The notes below the pieces were generated by a model that had not been told where the DNA came from, made no database searches, and saw only the letters and a program-made list of their open reading frames with translations. A stretch of 9,762 bases of DNA from NCBI GenBank assembly GCA_035702985.1, contig DASSZD010000200.1, positions 1 through 9,762 of the forward strand. The letters run 5' to 3'. Below, piece by piece: positions 6,589 to 9,762 of this stretch (within the stretch, counting starts at the first letter, position 1; every line of letters starts with the position of its first letter). A program made the position numbers and the translations under genes. Origin of the DNA: JAKAXG01 sp035702985 (GTDB taxonomy: Bacteria; Actinomycetota; Acidimicrobiia; Acidimicrobiales; Palsa-688).

Positions 6589-8022
6589 CTAGGACGCCTC
6601 GCTGACCGATGACATGTTGAAATCGGGCACCCGCATGGCTGGCATGGCGGTGCGGGTGAAGTAGTCGCACCACTCCCGGGGGAGGGTCCGCTCCGTCGGC
6701 CCGAACCCCGAGGCGCGTGCCAGGAGGTCGACCGGGCTCTCGTTGAAGCGGAAGTTGTTGACGGCGGCGGTGACCTCGCCGCCCTCCACCAGATACACCC
6801 CGTCCCGGGTCAGGCCGGTGAGCAGCAGGGTCTGGGGGTCTACCTCCCGGATGTACCACAGGCAGGTGAGCAGCAGCCCCCGCTCCACCCCGGCCACCAG
6901 CCGGTCGGCGCCGTCCGAAACGCCACCCGGGGCGCCCGCCGCGCCACCCGCCGCGCCGGCGCCGCCGACGCCCCCGCCGGCGTCGGCCGATTCGAGGACC
7001 AGGTTGTCGACATAGGGCGTAAACGGAAGACCGGTCAACGCTGCGCTGTAGCGGGTCTGCACCAGCGCCCCGAGGACCCCGTTGGATATCCAGGCGGTCG
7101 GCTCGAGCCGGGAGCCGTTGTCGAAGACCGACCGGCCCGGGCCGGACTGGACGGCCGTGACGAACGGGGCGCACTCCAGCCCGGGCTGGGCCGCGTCGCT
7201 CCGCAGCGTCAGCGGCTGGTCCGACAGGCGCTCACCCACCCGGGTGCCCCCGCCCGGGCGGCTGAAGACCGTCCGCCCCTCGTGGGCGTCCTTGGCCTCG
7301 GCCGACCAGTACAGGTAGATCATCAGGTCGGCGACCGCGCTGGGCGGCAGGATGGTGTCATAGCGGCCGGCGGACAGGTCCACCCGCCGCTCCGCCCAGC
7401 CCAGGCGGCGGTCCAGTTCCTGGTGCAGTGCCGGCACGTCGACATCCCCGAAGTCGGCGGTGGGCACTCCCACCCATACCGAGCGGGCCAGGTCGGCGCT
7501 CTTGGCGTTGATCTCGGTGTGGCCGGTCGGCTGGTCGTAGCGGGACCTCAGGCCGGTCGACGAGCCCACGTACACGCTGGCCATCTGGTGGTGGGCGAAG
7601 CCGTACAGGAGCTGCTTGGACGCCCCGGCTCGGGCGAAGCTCTCACCGAGCGCCGGGGCGAAGGACCCGAACACCGATATGGACGTCTCGGCCGGCGGGG
7701 CGGACCAGTCGCCTGACGACGAGCCGGCGCCCACCAGGGGGGCGGCGTCCTCGGCCGGGGTGGACTGGCGGGCGGTGGCCTCCGACTCGGCGACCAGGTC
7801 GGCCAGGTCGCCGACGGTCGCCCCCTGGCGGGTGACCGAGCCCACCGAGGCGCCCACGACCGACACCACCGTCACGGACCGGCTGCGGGCCGACCCGTTG
7901 GTGGTGAGCGTGTTGTTGGCCCAGCGCAGGTTGGCCTCGGACGCCTCCTCCACCAGCACCACGCACCCGTCGGCGCCGGACAGCGACAGGGCCTGATCGA
8001 CCAGATCCTGGGGTGAGGTCAT
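6589..8022 (-). CDS. pmbA: TldE/PmbA family subunit of the TldD-TldE metalloprotease
   Basis: PmbA (TldE) is the partner of TldD. In E. coli the heterodimer matures microcin B17 and degrades unfolded peptides such as the CcdA antitoxin; TldE shapes the complex but carries no metal site. This 477-aa protein shows the family N-terminal domain (LVDQALSLSGADGC, then LRWANNTLTTNG), a central region with SKQLLYGFAHHQ and YDTILPPSAVADLM (221-234), and the C-terminal half with GLTRDGVYLVEGGEV and VNNFRFNESPVDLL. It has no HExxxH motif, as expected for TldE. A Gly/Ala-rich insert lies at residues 348-371. The ATG at 8022 directly follows the tldD TAG (8025-8023) with no spacer, so the two are surely cotranscribed and probably translationally coupled. 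A weak GAGG (8037-8034) lies 11 nt upstream. Stop is TAG at 6591-6589, facing pepA across the repeat region. The natural substrate is unknown. Confidence 0.9.
   Translation of the reverse strand: MTSPQDLVDQALSLSGADGCVVLVEEASEANLRWANNTLTTNGSARSRSVTVVSVVGASVGSVTRQGATVGDLADLVAESEATARQSTPAEDAAPLVGAGSSSGDWSAPPAETSISVFGSFAPALGESFARAGASKQLLYGFAHHQMASVYVGSSTGLRSRYDQPTGHTEINAKSADLARSVWVGVPTADFGDVDVPALHQELDRRLGWAERRVDLSAGRYDTILPPSAVADLMIYLYWSAEAKDAHEGRTVFSRPGGGTRVGERLSDQPLTLRSDAAQPGLECAPFVTAVQSGPGRSVFDNGSRLEPTAWISNGVLGALVQTRYSAALTGLPFTPYVDNLVLESADAGGGVGGAGAAGGAAGAPGGVSDGADRLVAGVERGLLLTCLWYIREVDPQTLLLTGLTRDGVYLVEGGEVTAAVNNFRFNESPVDLLARASGFGPTERTLPREWCDYFTRTAMPAMRVPDFNMSSVSEAS
6910..6981 (-). other. Gly/Ala-rich low-complexity insert in PmbA
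   Basis: Residues 348-371 of PmbA read as alternating Gly and Ala with a few Val, Pro and Ser (DAGGGVGGAGAAGGAAGAPG). They fall between PYVDNLVLES and RLVAGVERGLLLTCLW, in the C-terminal half. The DNA is a GCC/GGC-type stretch prone to slippage. It is probably a flexible loop without a conserved role. Confidence 0.7.
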
Positions 8023-9543
8023 CTAGCGGCCCGCCTCGCTGTTGGTGTTGAGTATCCGTACCTGGCGGAACAGGGCCGACGGGCAGCCGTGGCTGACCGC
8101 CGCCACCTGCCCCGGCTGACCCTTCCCGCAGTTGAACGCCCCGCCGAGCACGTAGGTCTGCTCGCCGCCCACCGCCTCCATGGATCCCCAGAACCGGGTG
8201 GTGGTCCCCTGGTAGGCCAGGTCCCGCAGCTGGCCGGCGAGCCGGCCGGAACGGATTCGGTAGAACCGCTGTCCGGTGAACTGGAAGTTGTAGCGCTGCA
8301 TGTCTATCGACCAGCTCCGGTCGCCGACGATGTAGATTCCGTCGTCCACGGCGGCGATCAGCTCCTCGGTGGACGGGCCGCCCGGCGCCGGCTGGAGCGA
8401 CACGTTCGCCATCCTCTGGAGCGGCACCCGCACCGCCGAGTCGGCGTAGGCACAGCCGTTGGAGCGGCCCAGACCCTGGCGGGCGGCCATGGCCCGGTTG
8501 AGCTGGTAGCCGACCAGGATCCCGTCCCGGATCAGGTCCCACGACTGGGCTCCGACCCCCTCGTCATCGAAGGCGACGGTGGCCAGGCCGTGCTCGACGG
8601 TGCGATCGCCGGTCACGTTCATCACGGGTGACCCGTACCGGAGGCGGCCGAGCTGGTCGAAGGTGGCGAACGAGGTTCCGGCGTAGGCCGCCTCGTAGCC
8701 GAGAGCCCGGTCCAGTTCGGTGGCGTGCCCGATGGACTCGTGGATGGTCAGCCACAGGTTCGACGGGTCGATCACCACGTCGAACACTCCGGAGTCGACG
8801 GTCGGCGCCTGCATCTTCTCCGCCAGCAGTTCCGGAAGCCGGCCCAGCTCACCGTCCCAGTCCCAGCCGGTCCCGGTCAGGTACTCCCAGCCGCGTCCCG
8901 CCGGGGGGGCCAGGGTCCGCATGGAGTCGAACATGGCGCGCTCGGCGTCGATGGCCACCGCCGTGACCTCCGGATGGACGCGCACCCGCTGCTGGACGGT
9001 GCGGGTGCCGGCCAGGTCGGCGTAGAACTTGTTCTCCTGCACGGCCATCACGCCGGCGTCGGCGTGGCTCACCCGGGGATCGGCGGTCAGGCGGTTGGTC
9101 CACTCGATCAGCTGGGCGGCCCGCTCGGAGGCCGGCACGTCGAACGGGTTGACGTCGTAGGGACTGACCCAGGTGCCGACGTGGGCCGGCTCCGCCGCCA
9201 GCTCGACCCGTTCGGTGTTGATGGCCGCCGACACCCGGGCCACCTCCAGGGCGTCGCGGGCGGTCCGGGCGGCCGCCTCGGCGGACAGGTCGGTGGTGGC
9301 GGCGAACCCCCACGTGCCGTCGAGCAGCACCCGCACGGACAGCCCGGCGGCGACGGTGTCGCCGGCCCCTTCGATCTGGCCGTCGCGGGCGGTGGCGGTG
9401 GCGGTCCGGGTCCGCTCCACCCGGATCTCGGCGTGGCCGGCCCGGCCGGCACCGGCCGCGTCGAGGGCGGCGTCGGCCAGCCGGTCGAGGGGCAGGGCGG
9501 CGAAGCCGGGGTCGACCTCCGGAGCCGGCGGGGTGGCGGTCAT
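8023..9543 (-). CDS. tldD: TldD family metalloprotease, catalytic subunit of TldD-TldE
   Basis: TldD is the metal-carrying subunit of the TldD/TldE cytosolic protease, which cleaves unstructured or modified peptides inside a central cavity. Numbered from the ATG at 9543 it has 506 aa. The motif H268-E269-SIG-H273 followed by ATELDR is the family HExxxH site. NCGKGQ at 471-476 holds C472, matching the Cys that is the third metal ligand in the E. coli enzyme. Other family blocks are GTSFATFDQLG, FDDEGVGAQSWDLIRDGILVGY and FYRIRSGRLAGQLRD. The N-terminal domain (about 15-200) contains ADAALDAAGAGRAGHAEIR, typical of these proteins. The start is uncertain. The ATG at 9543 fits family length but has no Shine-Dalgarno, and the frame stays open through the 57-bp array to the window edge, with a GTG at 9681 as one alternative. 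It is followed immediately by pmbA. Confidence 0.92.
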   Translation of the reverse strand: MTATPPAPEVDPGFAALPLDRLADAALDAAGAGRAGHAEIRVERTRTATATARDGQIEGAGDTVAAGLSVRVLLDGTWGFAATTDLSAEAAARTARDALEVARVSAAINTERVELAAEPAHVGTWVSPYDVNPFDVPASERAAQLIEWTNRLTADPRVSHADAGVMAVQENKFYADLAGTRTVQQRVRVHPEVTAVAIDAERAMFDSMRTLAPPAGRGWEYLTGTGWDWDGELGRLPELLAEKMQAPTVDSGVFDVVIDPSNLWLTIHESIGHATELDRALGYEAAYAGTSFATFDQLGRLRYGSPVMNVTGDRTVEHGLATVAFDDEGVGAQSWDLIRDGILVGYQLNRAMAARQGLGRSNGCAYADSAVRVPLQRMANVSLQPAPGGPSTEELIAAVDDGIYIVGDRSWSIDMQRYNFQFTGQRFYRIRSGRLAGQLRDLAYQGTTTRFWGSMEAVGGEQTYVLGGAFNCGKGQPGQVAAVSHGCPSALFRQVRILNTNSEAGR

Positions 9544-9567
9544 GCCCGGGCCCGCCGCCGGAGGGGC

Positions 9568-9762
9568 GGGGCGCCGGGGCCGGGCGACGGTCGGGTGGAG
9601 GGGTGGCGCAGCGATCGGCGGCACGGGGCGCCGGGGCCGGGCGACGGTCGGGTGGAGGGGTGGCGCAGCGATCGGCGGCACGGGGCACCGGGGCCGGGCG
9701 ACGGTCGGGTGGAGGGGTGGCGCAGCGATCGGCGGGACGGGGCACCGGGGCCGGGCGACGGT
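9568..9762. repeat. 57-bp tandem repeat array upstream of tldD, running off the window
   Basis: Three full units (9568-9624, 9625-9681, 9682-9738) and 24 bp of a fourth (9739-9762) are nearly identical. Units 3 and 4 have GGGGCACC where 1 and 2 have GGGGCGCC, and unit 3 ends GGGAC instead of GGCAC. The unit is 19 codons long, and no stop codon exists in any of the six frames, so open frames here say nothing by themselves. In the tldD frame it would encode PPIAAPPLHPTVARPRRP-type units. The span 9544-9762 contains no TA dinucleotide, so no TANNNT -10 box can lie there. The array may be a noncoding minisatellite, part of a leader, or an N-terminal extension. Confidence 0.92.

Noticed and set aside
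6287..7174. Open frames through the 6.3-6.55 kb repeats, some continuing into pmbA in another frame
   Set aside because: The repeats lack stop codons because of base composition. The deduced peptides just repeat with the DNA, match no family, and disagree with the pmbA frame.
9568..9762. CRISPR array
   Set aside because: The 57-bp units are directly adjacent with no unique spacers and no nearby cas genes; this is a simple tandem array.

Overview
This is a very GC-rich window (about 70% by eye) from an actinobacterium-like genome. The codons end mostly in G or C. The protein versions look actinobacterial, two starts sit just downstream of TANNNT -10 boxes with no Shine-Dalgarno, and terminator-like hairpins lack a T-tract. 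The mix of families would suit Acidimicrobiia or a related class, but that placement is inference. No rRNA, tRNA, CRISPR array, transposase or phage gene was seen.

Layout from left to right: (1) positions 2-256, plus strand, are the 3' end of a class A beta-lactamase-like serine hydrolase. (2) Positions 287-3898, minus strand, are a complete cobalamin-dependent methionine synthase, MetH (1203 aa, all modules present), convergent with gene 1. (3) A 146-bp divergent region, 3899-4044, holds candidate promoters in both directions. (4) A two-gene plus-strand operon follows: a PduO-type ATP:cob(I)alamin adenosyltransferase (4045-4725) overlapping by ATGA with an M17 leucyl aminopeptidase, PepA (4722-6221). 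(5) A 367-bp gap between convergent genes, 6222-6588, has a strong GC hairpin and two copies of a structured repeat at 149-bp spacing. (6) A minus-strand operon contains tldD (8023-9543) followed with zero spacing by pmbA/tldE (6589-8022). (7) At the right edge, upstream of tldD, a 57-bp tandem repeat runs off the window.

Functionally the left half is linked by vitamin B12: MetH uses methylcobalamin to make methionine, and the divergently transcribed adenosyltransferase makes the other cofactor form, adenosylcobalamin. The right half is peptide breakdown: PepA trims N-terminal residues, and TldD/TldE form a heterodimeric metalloprotease acting on unfolded or modified peptides.

The genes themselves are ordinary housekeeping families. 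What stands out is repeat and low-complexity DNA: a 33-bp in-frame repeat inside metH, a duplicated hairpin element between pepA and pmbA, a 57-bp array before tldD, an acidic insert in the adenosyltransferase and a Gly/Ala insert in PmbA. A possible A6 slippage site in metH and the in-frame 57-bp array beside the TldD/E protease are the most speculative but testable observations. I do not see a clearly new biological system here.
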